Below are positions 23,876 through 36,139 of a DNA stretch of 64,000 bases, in pieces (position 1 is the stretch's first letter; every line of letters begins with the position of its first letter). Made by a program: the position numbers and the translations under genes. Origin of the DNA: Symbiodinium natans (lineage: Eukaryota > Sar > Dinophyceae > Suessiales > Symbiodiniaceae); assembly GCA_905221605.1 (NCBI GenBank), contig CAJNDS010000233.1, positions 69,649 to 133,648 of the forward strand, given 5' to 3'. A model generated the notes under the pieces. The model worked only from the letters and a program-made list of their open reading frames with translations. It was not told the DNA's origin and made no database searches.

Positions 23876-26800
23876 TGTTTCTAAATCAGTTCCAAGAAGC
23901 ACAGGCGAAAGCCCTGGTTTGCATGACGTGCTCAGCGTGGAATGCTGAGTTACATGGCCCTGACATGACTATGTCTGACTATGTCAGTCCTCTGTCTGGC
24001 GGCCATCTTTGGGCCGCACCCCGACACATGGCGGGGCAACTGCATGGCTGGATCGTCCACGAGTCGATCACTAGAAGGGTTGATGCGTTTCTCTCTGCGG
24101 TGGAGACTTCGTCGCTGAGCTGTGCAAGTCGGTTTGCTGATCGCTGCATCGGGTGAGCCATCGCTCTCCCTCAATGGTGGCAACCGAAGATGGTGGGCAA
24201 TGACATTGCAAGCCACGCGCTCAGCTTTCTCTTCGCTTGTGATGTCACGGCTGTGATAAGTATTGGACCGCCTTCGGCGAAACCCTAGTTTTCACGTGGA
24301 GCACAGGCCGACTGGACCCAGCGTTGCGGCTGAAGTATCCCAGCACGGCCTGCATGTCTCACGGGCTTAAACTGACTCAGAGCTGCCGAAGTGTCCACCA
24401 GGATTGGGGAAAGATAAAGACATTCTTTGACAGCTCTGAGCTTCTACACAGGTACATAGATGCCCGATGCAGAGTCCCGATTTGCAGACTGCATGCGCTT
24501 GCAGAACTGCCACCGCGTTACACCTCTACCAACTCGCAGCCAAGGCCTACAACGCTGTACATCCACTCACGAAGTGATACGGAATGATGCTGTTTGCCTT
24601 CAGGGCCACGAGGGTGACAGACTGATGTCAAGCCGTCTGAGTGAGAGCGACGGACAGCGACAGACAGTGGCAGATGGAAATGATGCGTAGTTCTGGAGCT
24701 GCGAACTCCTAACCAATTCATTGGGGGTTCCGAGAAAGATCTGATTTCAGCTTGGTTCGGCAACCTGGAAAGAGAGCTGGAAGTCGGGAAATCGGCACAT
24801 GAAACCGCTGTGCAAAATCTGCTTTCAATATATACCAGACGCCGCACCACCCGCCTGCCCTGCTGGCGATGGCAGCATCTCCCATCCTTCCAACAAGAGA
24901 ATTGGCGGAAAGCCCCTTTGAGCACCTCTAAACCCTCCCGTCTCACGCGGGGATGCGGACATTGCTAGAGTCTCAAAGTCTGGGCCCGGGGCGGAGGCTG
25001 CGCAAGTCCAGACGAGCGGCGCTGTCTTCATGCCAGCGCTCACGGTTCCATCCTCCTGGCAGAGACAAAATAGAGCCGTGACTTTTACACCGCAGCTCCT
25101 CGCGAGCGGAAACCCCGCACGCACATTCGCTCGCAACTGTCAGCACAAGTGAAAGTTACAGAAGTCTTCTCGAAACGTGCTGTATCCTGGGGCATACTAC
25201 CTGTGGCGACAAACAAAAAGGGGCCAAGCAGAACTTAGGGTCGCACCAACTACCGACTCCGCCCCACCCCCAAAACCCCAAGGCCCCGAGGAAGTTCTGG
25301 CACGTTCTGTCACGGGGGTGCAAACCGTGGAGTGTTCAGGTTCTTACCGGCTGACCCAATTGACAGTGCCTTCGGTGTCAGAGAAGGGTGCTCAGGTGGG
25401 TGGGTGCCACGGCGGGTTGCATCTTTCTCGCTGTCAAAAGCTCTTAAACAGGCCAGGCAGGCCGTAGATATACAGCTTGCCTGCGCGTGAAACAAACTTT
25501 CAAAACCAGGGATGAACCATTTCGCTAGCCAATAACGTCAGACTAGCGGCGATCGACACCGAAGCTTGCTGCAAAGCACCGCCGGCGCCCAGGCATGCAG
25601 GGAACCTGCAATGTTGCAAGTTCTGCCGAAACGTGAACAATAACATCAATAACATCCAAGCCATGGCCGTGGTTGTGGTCCCATTATACTGAATGCTCAA
25701 CGATCGAGAGTGATCGCAGCACTCGCTGTGCTGCAACAGATTTTGCTGCCTGACGCCACCGACCTTCTCGAGGGTCCAAGCATTCCACCGTGTCCTTCAG
25801 GATGGCACTACGGTTGATGTGCTTCTGATGTGTTTCTGTACCCCACTGTATCTGGAGCGCGAGGCGCGAGCCAGACTTGCCGACTCGTCACAGCCGCCAC
25901 CCAGGACCCAGACCTCTGTGTGCTGTGAGATCTGTGAGCCGCCTTGAGCCCCTGAGCGTCCCAGCTGAGTGTGGAGCGCATCCGTCTGGACCAAAGCAAG
26001 CTGCGCAGCCTGCTCGCGCCTGTGCCCCGCCCGATGGCAATCAATCTTGATGTAAGCGGTCGCAGCCTTCGAGAGCGCAGGGCCAGCAAACCAGCCGCGG
26101 AGAAGCCCCTCCGAGCTCGCGAGGTCCGCCCACTCCACGGACTCCTATGCTGTCGGATGCCACAGACCCATTAGCACCTTCAACGCTTAGGCACTCGCCT
26201 CGTAGCAGTCGTTGCCTGCATAGCCGCTGATCGCATAGGCGTGTCCCATGGAGGTGACCTTTAGAGATTGAGAGGCTCACAGATGGTCTCAAAGAGGCTC
26301 CATGATAACTCTGCCGTTTGCACAAAGATAGGTATCCATTAACAGTAGCGCCACACTGCAGTATGCATTTAGTCATTGTTTGCTTGAATATACAGTTTAT
26401 AAATGTTGTATTACTCATATATCGATCGGGCTCAAACGGTTAGTGATTTACATACATGTGATTAAAACTTGAAGTGACATACATACACATCTAGAATATT
26501 TGTTGTATGAATAATGATCACGTAGGCAATGTATGTATTGTGGCAGGTGGTACTGCTAGTCACACGTGTTTATACTCCATTTGCTCGGGAAAATTATCTT
26601 TGTTTCTTCCATCAGATGGCCACCACAAGCATCACAATGCTACGAAGGCTTCTAAAGAAGAACTCTGAGAAAATGCATGTTTGCATATTTGTGCCAAGAC
26701 GCACAAACCCCGGCTGCACAGCGGGGCCTCAACACAAAACGAGATGTTAAGGTCGTCTCATGTCGTCTCTTCTCTCAGCCCGGGCCTTTGCAAAGATGGT

Positions 26801-27585
26801 CCATACTGCCACTGGGCGGGCAGACAAGCGGAAGCACAGCTCAGCCAACTGCTCAGGTCCGCTATGGTCCGTTGCAACATGGGGCCTTCGTCGCAGCCGT
26901 GCAGAGCACCTCCACGCTGCGGAAAGCCTTCGGGAGCAGTTTATTCAGCCCGCACACAGTCAACACAGATGCTGTGCCTCTGCTGCAGTGAACATGCTGC
27001 TTCCACCACCCACTGCAAGCACAGCCTGCAACCAGGGAAGCACGGCAAATGTGGGTACAGAACACGCTCCACGTGCCTCGGATGCCGCAGCAAGACCTGG
27101 GCAAGCCTCACCCAGTCGAACCCTCAAACACATCTCAAACACCCTTGGCGACGCCGACTGCAAAATTTCGTGCTGTTGTGGAAGCATGCGGAAGCACCAA
27201 ATTCGCCAGCTCAGGCTGCTGCTCTGGGATGCAGCAAGGAAGGGCACGCCTTGTGAGGACCAACATGGACATTGAATCCCTTAAAGCCCTAAACTGTTTC
27301 CCACTGTTGTCCAAACAATATCAGCAATCATGTGACTTCTGGCCTGCACAGCTGGGCGTTCAGCCAGCAGGTCGGCAATGTCAATGGACTGGCGAAGCAA
27401 GCTCTAAGGGTTTAGGAAGTCGGGCTGGCTCTTGAGAGGTTCGGACGAACTCGGTGGCTTTTTGGTGCTCAGGCTGCAAAGATGCACACCCCACAAGCTC
27501 GTAGCATGTCGCACCTCCCCCTCTCCTGGTTCCTCCGCCCTTCTCCCTCCCGCCCTTCTCCCTCCCCCCTTCTCCGGCTCCTCAC
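23876..27585. other. Intergenic region, no confident gene
   Basis: Moderate-GC unique sequence with many overlapping short open frames on both strands and none with recognisable domain content. An AT-richer stretch lies at about 26,330-26,560. Nothing else supported. Confidence 0.45.
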
Positions 27586-27702
27586 AGGAAGCCGAGGCTT
27601 GCTCCTCCGAGAAGTCGAAGCCGCCGGCCACCAGGAGCCGGCCTTTGAAGATGAAAATGCGATGCGAGAGACGCAACAGAGACACAATGTCAACAGAGAG
27701 AC
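27586..27702 (-). CDS. Possible exon with kelch-like strand motif (unidentified)
   Basis: On the minus strand a long pyrimidine tract ends in TTTCTTTGTAG|G, a good acceptor, at 27,703. The open frame behind it reads DIVSLLRLSHRIFIFKGRLL and then VAGGFDFSEEQASAS, up to a candidate GTGAGG donor after 27,586 (phase 1 to phase 1). A hydrophobic strand followed by GGFD resembles a kelch/beta-propeller blade, but a single blade is weak evidence. Neighbouring exons are not resolved, and an overlapping frame is also open. Confidence 0.3.
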
Positions 27703-28209
27703 CTACAAAGAAAAAATGAAAATAAAAAAAAACACTCCTGGCCTGACACTTCGGCACCGCCCTTGCAGCAAATGCCTGCCGCGCATCGGCCTGCGAAAAG
27801 ACCCGAGAAGCGAAACAGATTCTGTGAACAGCGGCGTTGCACACTGCTGCAGATTGCAAGGCACCCGGAATCCGGCAGCTCAGACTGCGCACGTTTTCCA
27901 CCTAACATGCTCATGTTCCGAGGCTACTGAGGCTACTGCTTGCCATCGGCAGCCCACTGTATGACCGCCAGCGTGGGGCCTGCAAAAGAGCACAAGAGAG
28001 CAGGAGCATAAGAGAAGCGAAGTTTGCAGCTTTACGAGAGCTTGCTGGCACGAACGGACTAATTTCCCGTCACTTTCTGATGCTGCAAGGTCTCCTGTAG
28101 ATTCTACACATTGCTACACTGTAGATACAAACGACCGACTGGCATGAACCGTCGTCCGGCCAGACTACTAGTATTGGGCAAGGAACTACAAGTCAGGAAC
28201 TTGCTGCCC
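27703..28209. other. Spacer, nothing supported
   Basis: Unique sequence between the possible exon and the 803-bp tandem repeat. Open frames are short and overlapping. Confidence 0.45.
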
Positions 28210-30990
28210 AAGTAGTGGCTTGATTCTCTCACAGCCCAGCAGCTCAGTTCTTCGAGGTTGGCCACATCACTTCTTCTCGAAGCTCACGAACATCTTGGGA
28301 CGCCGACCGGTCAGCAACGAAGATGAGTCGATCTGTTCCAAGTGCCCGTTGTGGTGCGCATCGCTTGCATCTGCCACTGAGCTGGAGATATCGGGCAAGA
28401 AGTGGTCAGCTGCATGTGTCGCTGCGGTCTCTGGGAAGAAGGCACCAAAGCTCGTGGCACAGGCATGATGGGTGTCGGCGCAGGTGGCATTGTCATGACC
28501 TGTCAGGCTCGCCAGCAGACCACTCAGGGGTCCGGCCCTAGCTTGTGAGCACAGGAACGCGATGACGAGGCCACGAATCATCTCGGGCGAATCACACGAC
28601 GCAGTTTGGCTTCTTAGCTGAATGTGCTGCAGCAAGAATGCATTTCACGTATCACAGCTCCAAATCCAGATCGACATATGCAATTCTCCCGTCTGCCCAT
28701 CGCTGCTAGTCATGGGTCATGTTGGCAAAGGCTCTGTGCAAGCTGTGACTGCTCCCATGTCCCAAAGTGACAGGTTTATGTTTTTGCGGCAGCCATGGAT
28801 CACATCCGAACCGTGTCTCAACAGCCTAGAGACGCCTGCCACCTTAGAACCGGCTACACTGCAGATGGAATCATCTGGGACTATCTACGTTACGGATTTG
28901 TCTGATACGTCTGATGCAAACCTCTTCGCCGATCTGTAGGCGGCCGTCACAGCTGCCGAAACCAGCATTGGCGCTGGCATAAGATGGTTCTCTACATGCA
29001 GGCGCGTGCTGGCCAAGTGGCTTGATTTCCCTCACAGCCCAGCAGCTCAGTTCTTCGAGGTTGGCCACATCACTTCTTCTCGAAGCTCACGAACATCTTG
29101 GGACGCCGACCGGTCAGCAAGGAAGATGAGTCGATCTGTTCCAAGTGCCCGTCGTGGTGCGCATCGCTTGCATCTGCCACTGAGCTGGAGATATCGGGCA
29201 AGAAGTGGTCAGCTGCATGTGTCGCTGCGGTCTCTGGGAAGAAGGCACCAAAGCTCGTGGCACAGGCATGATGGGTGTCGGCGCAGGTGGCATTGTCATG
29301 ACCTGTCAGGCTCGCCAGCAGACCACTCAGGGGTCCGGCCCTAGCTTGTGAGCACAGGAACGCGATGACGAGGCCACGAATCATCTCGGGCGAATCACAC
29401 GACGCAGTTTGGCTTCTTAGCTGAATGTGCTGCAGCATGAATGCATTTCACGTATCACAGCTCCAAATCCAGATCGACATATGCAATTCTCCCGTCTGCC
29501 CATCGCTGCTAGTCATGGGTCATGTTGGCAAAGGCTCTGTGCAAGCTGTGATTGCTCCCATGTCCCAAAGTGACAGGTTTATGTTTTTGCGGCAGCCATG
29601 GATCACATCCGAACCGTGTCTCAACAGCCTAGAGACGCCTGCCACCTTAGAACCGGCTACACTGCAGATGGAATCATCTGGGACTATCTACGTTACGGAT
29701 TTGTCTGATACGTCTGATGCAAACCTCTTCGCCGATCTGTAGGCGGCCGTCACAGCTGCCGAAACCAGCATTGGCGCTGGCATAAGATGGTTCTCTACAT
29801 GCAGGCGCGTGCTGGCCAAGTGGCTTGATTTCCCTCACAGCCCAGCAGCTCAGTTCTTCGAGGTTGGCCACATCACTTCTTCTCGAAGCTCACGAACATC
29901 TTGGGACGCCGACCGGTCAGCAAGGAAGATGAGTCGATCTGTTCCAAGTGCCCGTCGTGGTGCGCATCGCTTGCATCTGCCACTGAGCTGGAGATATCGG
30001 GCAAGAAGTGGTCAGCTGCATGTGTCGCTGCGGTCTCTGGGAAGAAGGCACCAAAGCTCGTGGCACAGGCATGATGGGTGTCGGCGCAGGTGGCATTGTC
30101 ATGACCTGTCAGGCTCGCCAGCAGACCACTCAGGGGTCCGGCCCTAGCTTGTGAGCACAGGAACGCGATGACGAGGCCACGAATCATCTCGGGCGAATCA
30201 CACGACGCAGTTTGGCTTCTTAGCTGAATGTGCTGCAGCAAGAATGCATTTCACGTATCACAGCTCCAAATCCAGATCGACATATGCAATTCTCCCGTCT
30301 GCCCGTCGCTGCTAGTCATGGGTCATGTTGGCAAAGGCTCTGTGCAAGCTGTGATTGCTCCCATGTCCCAAAGTGACAGGTTTATGTTTTTGCGGCAGCC
30401 ATGGATCACATCCGAACCGTGTCTCAACAGCCTAGAGACGCCTGCCACCTTAGAACCGGCTACACTGCAGATGGAATCATCTGGGACTATCTACATTACA
30501 GATTTGTCTGATACGTCTGATGCAAACCTCTTCGCCGATCTGTAGGCGGCCGTCACAGCTGCCGAAACCAGCATTGGCGCTGGCATAAGATGGTTCTCTA
30601 CATGCAGGCGCGTGCTGGCCAAGTGGCTTGATTTCCCTCACAGCCCAGCAGCTCAGTTCTTCGAGGTTGGCCACATCACTTCTTCTCGAAGCTCACGAAC
30701 ATCTTGGGACGCCGACCGGTCAGCAAGGAAGATGAGTCGATCTGTTCCAAGTGCCCGTCGTGGTGCGCATCGCTTGCATCTGCCACTGAGCTGGAGATAT
30801 CGGGCAAGAAGTGGTCAGCTGCATGTGTCGCTGCGGTCTCTGGGAAGAAGGCACCAAAGCTCGTGGCACAGGCATGATGGGTGTCGGCGCAGGTGGCATT
30901 GTCATGACCTGTCAGGCTCGCCAGCAGACCACTCAGGGGTCCGGCCCTAGCTTGTGAGCACAGGAACGCGATGACGAGGCCACGAATCAT
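28210..30990. repeat. 803-bp tandem repeat, about 3.5 copies
   Basis: Copies at about 28,210-29,012, 29,013-29,815 and 29,816-30,618, plus a partial copy 30,619-30,990, repeat with an exact 803-bp period and only a few substitutions (for example near 28,316, 28,349, 28,637 and 28,752). Each full unit carries a 122-codon minus-strand frame and a 105-codon plus-strand frame. Substitutions do not clearly favour synonymous sites in either, so coding status is undecided. Near-identity implies recent amplification or ongoing homogenisation. Confidence 0.95.
29070..29438 (-). CDS. Repeated 122-codon open frame in the 803-bp unit (hypothetical)
   Basis: Stop-terminated frame conserved in the three full units (28,267-28,635; 29,070-29,438; 29,873-30,241). 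In the partial fourth unit it is fused to different upstream sequence (30,676-31,176). It ends in KMFVSFEKK. I see no domain. It differs by one residue (Asn to Asp) between unit 1 and units 2-3. A second frame inside it (rich in proline and methionine) is equally intact, so conservation may only reflect the youth of the duplication. Confidence 0.2.
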   Translation of the reverse strand: MLQHIQLRSQTASCDSPEMIRGLVIAFLCSQARAGPLSGLLASLTGHDNATCADTHHACATSFGAFFPETAATHAADHFLPDISSSVADASDAHHDGHLEQIDSSSLLTGRRPKMFVSFEKK

Positions 30991-32335
30991 GCTGATCACA
31001 GTCTGATCACAAGCACCCTTGAGCAATCCTTGCGGCTGGCTTGACTTATCAAATGCGCTGCGGCAGATACCAATTGTTAATGAGGCTGCGCTGGCGAGAG
31101 TGGTCTCACAACAGCCGTGAGTCTTGCAAGCTGCACGACACCTTCGCAGAATGACGGGCGTCTCCTTCAAAATCAACTTTTTCAGTGTAAGACGGCCCCA
31201 CTGCTTGCAACAGCTACCGGTTTGGACGGTCGGCGCGGCGTGGTGGATCTAGGAACACCGCAGCAACTTTCAGACACATCTACGGCACGCAGTGCATCCG
31301 CATCCCTAAACACTTCGATCACTTCGGGGTGATGCTCTTGCAGTGTCTTCAGTGTTCCGCAGAGTTCCACCACGGGGCACTTTGGGGGGGTTTGGGGTTT
31401 GGGGCATTCCGAGAGCACTCCCCAAGTTTCAAGAGTGCCCTATGAGTGCCTCCAAAGGCCCTTCGCCAGGGGGGGCCCCCTATGATGCCTTCCAAGAGCT
31501 TAAGAGGTGGTCCCCAGCCGTGTGTCCTGGACATGGAATTCAAAGTCCTGTCCAGTCACGAAGCAGCTCCGGCACTGCAGGTACTGCAGAACATGATCTC
31601 ATTCTGAAATATTCTGAAGGAGACTCCACAGCGCCGCATGCCTTTGGGTTGCTATGCCGCGATGCTGCTACAAAGCTAGAAGTTCAATATTATTTGCTCG
31701 GGGTTGGTTTTTTCGATGTTTTTGGGCTCTTAAGGCGTGGCATCCTGCCCGCAGCTTCCCGCAGCTTCCCAGCTTGCGAACTAAATTGTCGCTACGCGGA
31801 GCTGCCGCACATCAGGGCTACCGGCCGACTGACGGTGGAAAGGCAAAGACTCGTCCAAGTTGACCTGCGTCCACAAGCCTGCCACAAGGGTAAACCAATG
31901 TGAACCAGCCTTGGTTGTCTTGAATTCTCCCCAAACGGCCTGTCTCCAGCAGATTGGTGACCAGCTCTTCTGGCAGGACGCGGTCATCTTTCACCGGCAC
32001 AATGCGCAACACATCCTGCAGAGGACAGGGCGCAGGGCGTCGCAGTTTTGGAAGACAAGCATTTGCCAACTTCTTTTTGCTAAAACGTGATTTGCTGACT
32101 TTGCCATGTAGCTTCTGTTTGCATCTTGAGGGATCTGCACTCCTTGAGTCCTAGAGGGCCCCAGATAGGAACTTGATTCATTTTCAAGAGCTGCTCTCCT
32201 CTGCAAAGGCAACCTGGGGATCAGGTTCATCTGACGGCAGCGCCCACTGGGTGCGGAGGCAGGACTGGCACTGACGGCCTGCATTGGGCAGGGATGCTCT
32301 CCGTTCAAGGGCTTTCAAGGCTTACGAAACACTCA
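30991..32335. other. Intergenic region, nothing supported
   Basis: Unique sequence with a G/T-rich block near 31,381-31,410. The open frames (up to 186 codons, 31,343-31,903 plus) show no domain or splice context. Confidence 0.45.
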
Positions 32336-32435
32336 GGAACCCCCTGGCCCTTCTTGGCCCTAATTGGCCCTAATCACCGAGGGCAGGTGGTACCATGAAA
32401 AGAGGCCCCAATTGGCCTCATTGGCCCTGGGCCTA
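32336..32435. repeat. Degenerate TTGGCCCTAA-type minisatellite
   Basis: Imperfect repeats of TTGGCCCTAA/ATTGGCCT. The unit resembles the clean decamer array at 46.28 kb (GGCCCTATTA), suggesting a common source word. Confidence 0.6.
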
Positions 32436-35400
32436 TTTTGTATCTTGAGCGGCTACGTCGGTGATGTCAAGCGAAGCGAGTCAATTCAGATGCTTGGATT
32501 TGCATTCCACTGAGTGATCTTCATTAGCAGTTCAAGCTGGTTTACGACCTATTACGACCTCGAAGCCCTGGAAACACTGTGCCTTTGAGCGGTCCGCAAC
32601 GCCCCTTCGGTGGATTCCCTCAGCTGCTCACTGAGGCCTGCTGGCAACCTGCCAAAAGGAACCTCGATGGGCTGCATCTGAGATGCAACTGGAGCAGCAG
32701 ATGGCATCGTCCTCCTCTGGAATGCAGTCTCCTTGGCAACAAAGGCATTTTCAGACGGCACGCAGCACAAACTTTCTCACAATGGTTCAAAACTCACTTC
32801 CCAACAAAGGGGCTACCGCAAAAGAGAAGGTGAGATCCGGAGCGCATCCCCCGAGCCACCTGTGCAAAGGGATACGTAAAAATTGTGCAAGATGCAAGCT
32901 GCAAGCATCAATTAGCACTCCTCACGGCGCTGGATTGTTGCAACTCGCGCGCCCCATCTGCCTCTTCGCCCTCATCGTTCTGAGTTGGCAGATGCTTCTT
33001 GGGCAGTCGGCTCCGCTTATGCCTTAACTGAAGCAAACGTCGGCTGCTCAGATTGGTGCAGAATCCCGGACTCCCTATTTCAAGTCAGCTGCAAGTACTT
33101 CTGCCACACGCGCGGAGGAACCGTTGAGCAGACAGGTCTGACCAACCAGCCATGCTGCAATTGTGAAGCCTCGCACGCAGTCGCACGGAACATCGTAGCC
33201 AAATCTGCGGCTGCAACTGCAAAAACAGTCCCAACAGCTCCCTAAATTTTAAGCCCGTCGCGAGTCTTATGCGACGGCTTCGCCTGCCGTACCTCCAGAG
33301 CCAAGCACGCCAGAATCGCATCTGCCTCCTAACATTACGACCATTACAGTACCCCTCCCCTCCCATCCGTCATACTTTTTTTTTCTGGCAGGGGCTTGAC
33401 CCGTCATAAAGTTAAGCGGGATCAAAGCAAACTCGTGCGTTTTGTTGGTTTGTGGTTTTCTTGTGGTAAAACGACCTACGGAGGTCGTAACACAACTCGC
33501 AATGCACGAGGTCATGATGCACAAAAAACAGTCTTCAACTGCACGCTTCAGGTTTTCACATGACGGAGGCCACGACTTGATAACATGTCGAAAAACTAAG
33601 TCATTGCCGGTACGTTGGCTTCTCCTGTGGGACATGCATGTCGGAGGCCGTAAGATTGGGCAAACATGCAGTTTTCGCAACGAACACATGTGTGTTCTTC
33701 CTGAACTCAGGCATTCTCCCAATACTCGCGTGATGCGATTTTTAGAACACTCATGTATGTTTCGAAGGAAGTTTTTTCGAAGGAAGCTTCAGTTTAAAAG
33801 GTGGGGCGCAGCCCACCCCGGTTGCAAACACAATGCTGGCATCCTGGGTTTCGAAGAAGCCTCCTACTGTGCCGGCGGGGGGCGCGTGCTTTGTTTTGCT
33901 GTCGTGACAGGGGGGCCTTTGTTTTGATGTCGCGGCGGGGGCACCTTTTTGGCTGGCGAAGGGCGTGCTTTGTTTTTGTTAGTTTTTGCTGCCGCGGCCG
34001 GACGGGGGGGGGCTCACTCACCCACTGGCCCACCGGGAGCCCGCCTCTACGGCAAACAGCCACGACAGCAAAAACACACCTGCAACCAGCACATTCTTGA
34101 GTTTCCTAGATTACAAAAGCGCACATCAAAGGCGGGAGCGCATGGAACAACACAATTCGAAACCAGAATGTGTGGGTTTTCTGTGGCAACACACGAAGGC
34201 CGAGAACCCGCAACAACATGGGAAAAACGCAATTCGCAAAGATACGTTGCTGTTGCTTTTTCTTCTAGGGAAGGAAGCACCGCGGAGGGCATAAATGTGG
34301 AAAAAACACAGGAAAAAGGAGGTCGGAAACCTGCCAGCTCGTGTTTTTTGATTTTGCAAAACAGAGGCCAAACCCGGCACGACATGTGTTTCTATGCTCG
34401 GAAAGCTTGGGGTTCCGTTGCGGTTTGGGCCATAAGCTCAATTTACCTCAACTCCGAACCCCAAGCCTTCCACAAACCCAATGATAGAACAATCCCTGGA
34501 TTCTGTTGAAGTGCCTGGGGAAGAAAGCAAGAGTGATCGCTGCACAAATGTGTTCAAGTTGGCTGTTGACTTGGGTGTTTTCTTCATGTCGCAGGTGCCT
34601 GGACGGTTTCAATCGCGCATTGCCTCAGCAGCTCTGCCCTCACACTTCCATCAAGTAAATGGTCGCATATGGCTGACACATTGACCCGGTGTATGCCAAG
34701 TCGCGAAAGAAGGCTCGCACCGCAGTCGTTGGGCTCCAGCGCGTCTCAGGTGCTGACATGACTTCCGAGACAGACTGGGCCAATAACGACCTCGGCGCCG
34801 GACCCTCAACCCTAAACTCTAAACCGGGCTCTTGTTTGCCTGTGTTGCATGTTTTTGTTTCTAATGTATTTCTTTGTTCCTTCTTCCCTGTGTGGCTCAG
34901 TCTGGCGGTCAGACTGTTTGCCCGTGGATTCGGCCGGTCTCTTGGTCGGCATACAGGCCGGGCGGTTCGTCAAACGCTAGGCTGGGACAAGACAAACCAA
35001 ACCAAATCAACAAACACACAAAGAAAATGCACCTTCAGGCCAAGCTTGCGGGATAGACATGTCCAAATCACCCCCAACGGACAACCAGCACCTAGACCCG
35101 CTTTGCCAGTGCAAAGCTCAACTGACAATTTGTGCATGCGAATCATCAACTTTCATCCACCCCAACCCCTTCGCAGTGCGACAATTGCATCAGCCGGGCC
35201 TGTCCAACGTCGCCTGGTTGAAGGGCGAAAGCAAGATCCTCAAAGCATCTGATTGCGAGCCGCTTTGGCTTCCAGGCAGCATGAAGACATGTGAAGACAC
35301 ATGAAGACATATGAAGGCAAATGATGGTACACTTTTGACCAAGCGAGGCTCTGCACAATCAAGGGATCGCCAGAATGACTGTTTCGCAACAGCACCTTGG

Positions 35401-35650
35401 CATGGCGTACTTCTATCTGCTGCGAAGTGCAACAGATCTGTAGAGCAGGTCACAACGCAGGCTACATTCGGCTGCACAAGTACACCGATGAAACTTGCGA
35501 GGCCGAGGCACCCCGCCACGTACCCTCCGGACCATGCAAACATCCCTGGTGTTTGGGTGGACCACTACACCGATCTGCGAGAGGAAGATCCTCAGATGAC
35601 AGCCCCGAATACCCGAATACATTTTCTGCATTCAACAAACACACACACAC
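32436..35650. other. Intergenic region, nothing supported
   Basis: Unique sequence with a T tract near 33,377 and a G/C-rich stretch at 33,850-34,020. A small telomere-like remnant (CCCTCAACCCTAAACTCTAA) lies at about 34,803. Open frames up to 187 codons lack recognisable domains. Confidence 0.45.
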
Positions 35651-35778
35651 AGGCTCACAGGCTCACAGGCTCACAGGCTCACAGGCTCACAGGCTCACAG
35701 GCTCACAGGCTCACAGGCTCACAGGCTCACAGGCTCACAGGCTCACAGGCTCACAGGCTCACAGGCTCACAGGCTCAC
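35651..35778. repeat. AGGCTCAC octamer minisatellite, 16 copies
   Basis: Sixteen perfect head-to-tail copies of AGGCTCAC directly after a short CA run. The open frames crossing it read a repeating SQAHRLTG-type peptide, an artefact of the 8-bp period. Confidence 0.97.
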
Positions 35779-36009
35779 AACTCGCTTCTCAACTCGCTTC
35801 TCACAAAGGCATTCCAAGAGGTCTAAAGGCACTCTCAAGCTGCATCTGAGGTTCGTGGGCATGTTCGATGCGCTCTGCAGCACTTCAAATCTCAGTCGCA
35901 CAAGGCTCATGACCAAGCCAAGCAACGTTGAGGAGACCCCAAAACAATCCGGACCAAATGGTTCTGTTGCGGGGGGGGCTACTTTACAATGACCTGCTGC
36001 TTCTTGTTC

Positions 36010-36125
36010 CGCAGCTACACCGAAGCAATGCCGAAGCTACGCCGAAGTTACGGCGGAAGCTGCCACCGAAGCTATGCCCAAGCTACGCCCGAGCTACGCC
36101 CAAGCTACGCCGAACCTACGCCGAC
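36010..36125. repeat. 11-bp degenerate minisatellite (AAGCTACGCCC)
   Basis: About ten imperfect copies of an 11-mer around AAGCTACGCCC/GAAGCTACGCC. GGCATGTCGG, a word from the composite satellite core, follows at 36,128-36,137. Confidence 0.8.
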
Positions 36126-36139
36126 CTGGCATGTCGGCC

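Noticed and set aside
28210-30990. CRISPR-like or rRNA-like tandem array
   Set aside because: Unit is 803 bp without spacers and shows no rRNA or 5S features; the organism is eukaryotic.
32425-32455. CCTATTTTGTATCTTGAGC, faintly like the dinoflagellate spliced-leader sequence
   Set aside because: Too many mismatches to the known leader and no donor or array context; I see no spliced-leader gene in the window.
35311-35849. Frames of 150-171 codons with repeated SQAHRLTG peptide
   Set aside because: Repetitive part is the 16-copy AGGCTCAC array; the rest has no recognisable features.
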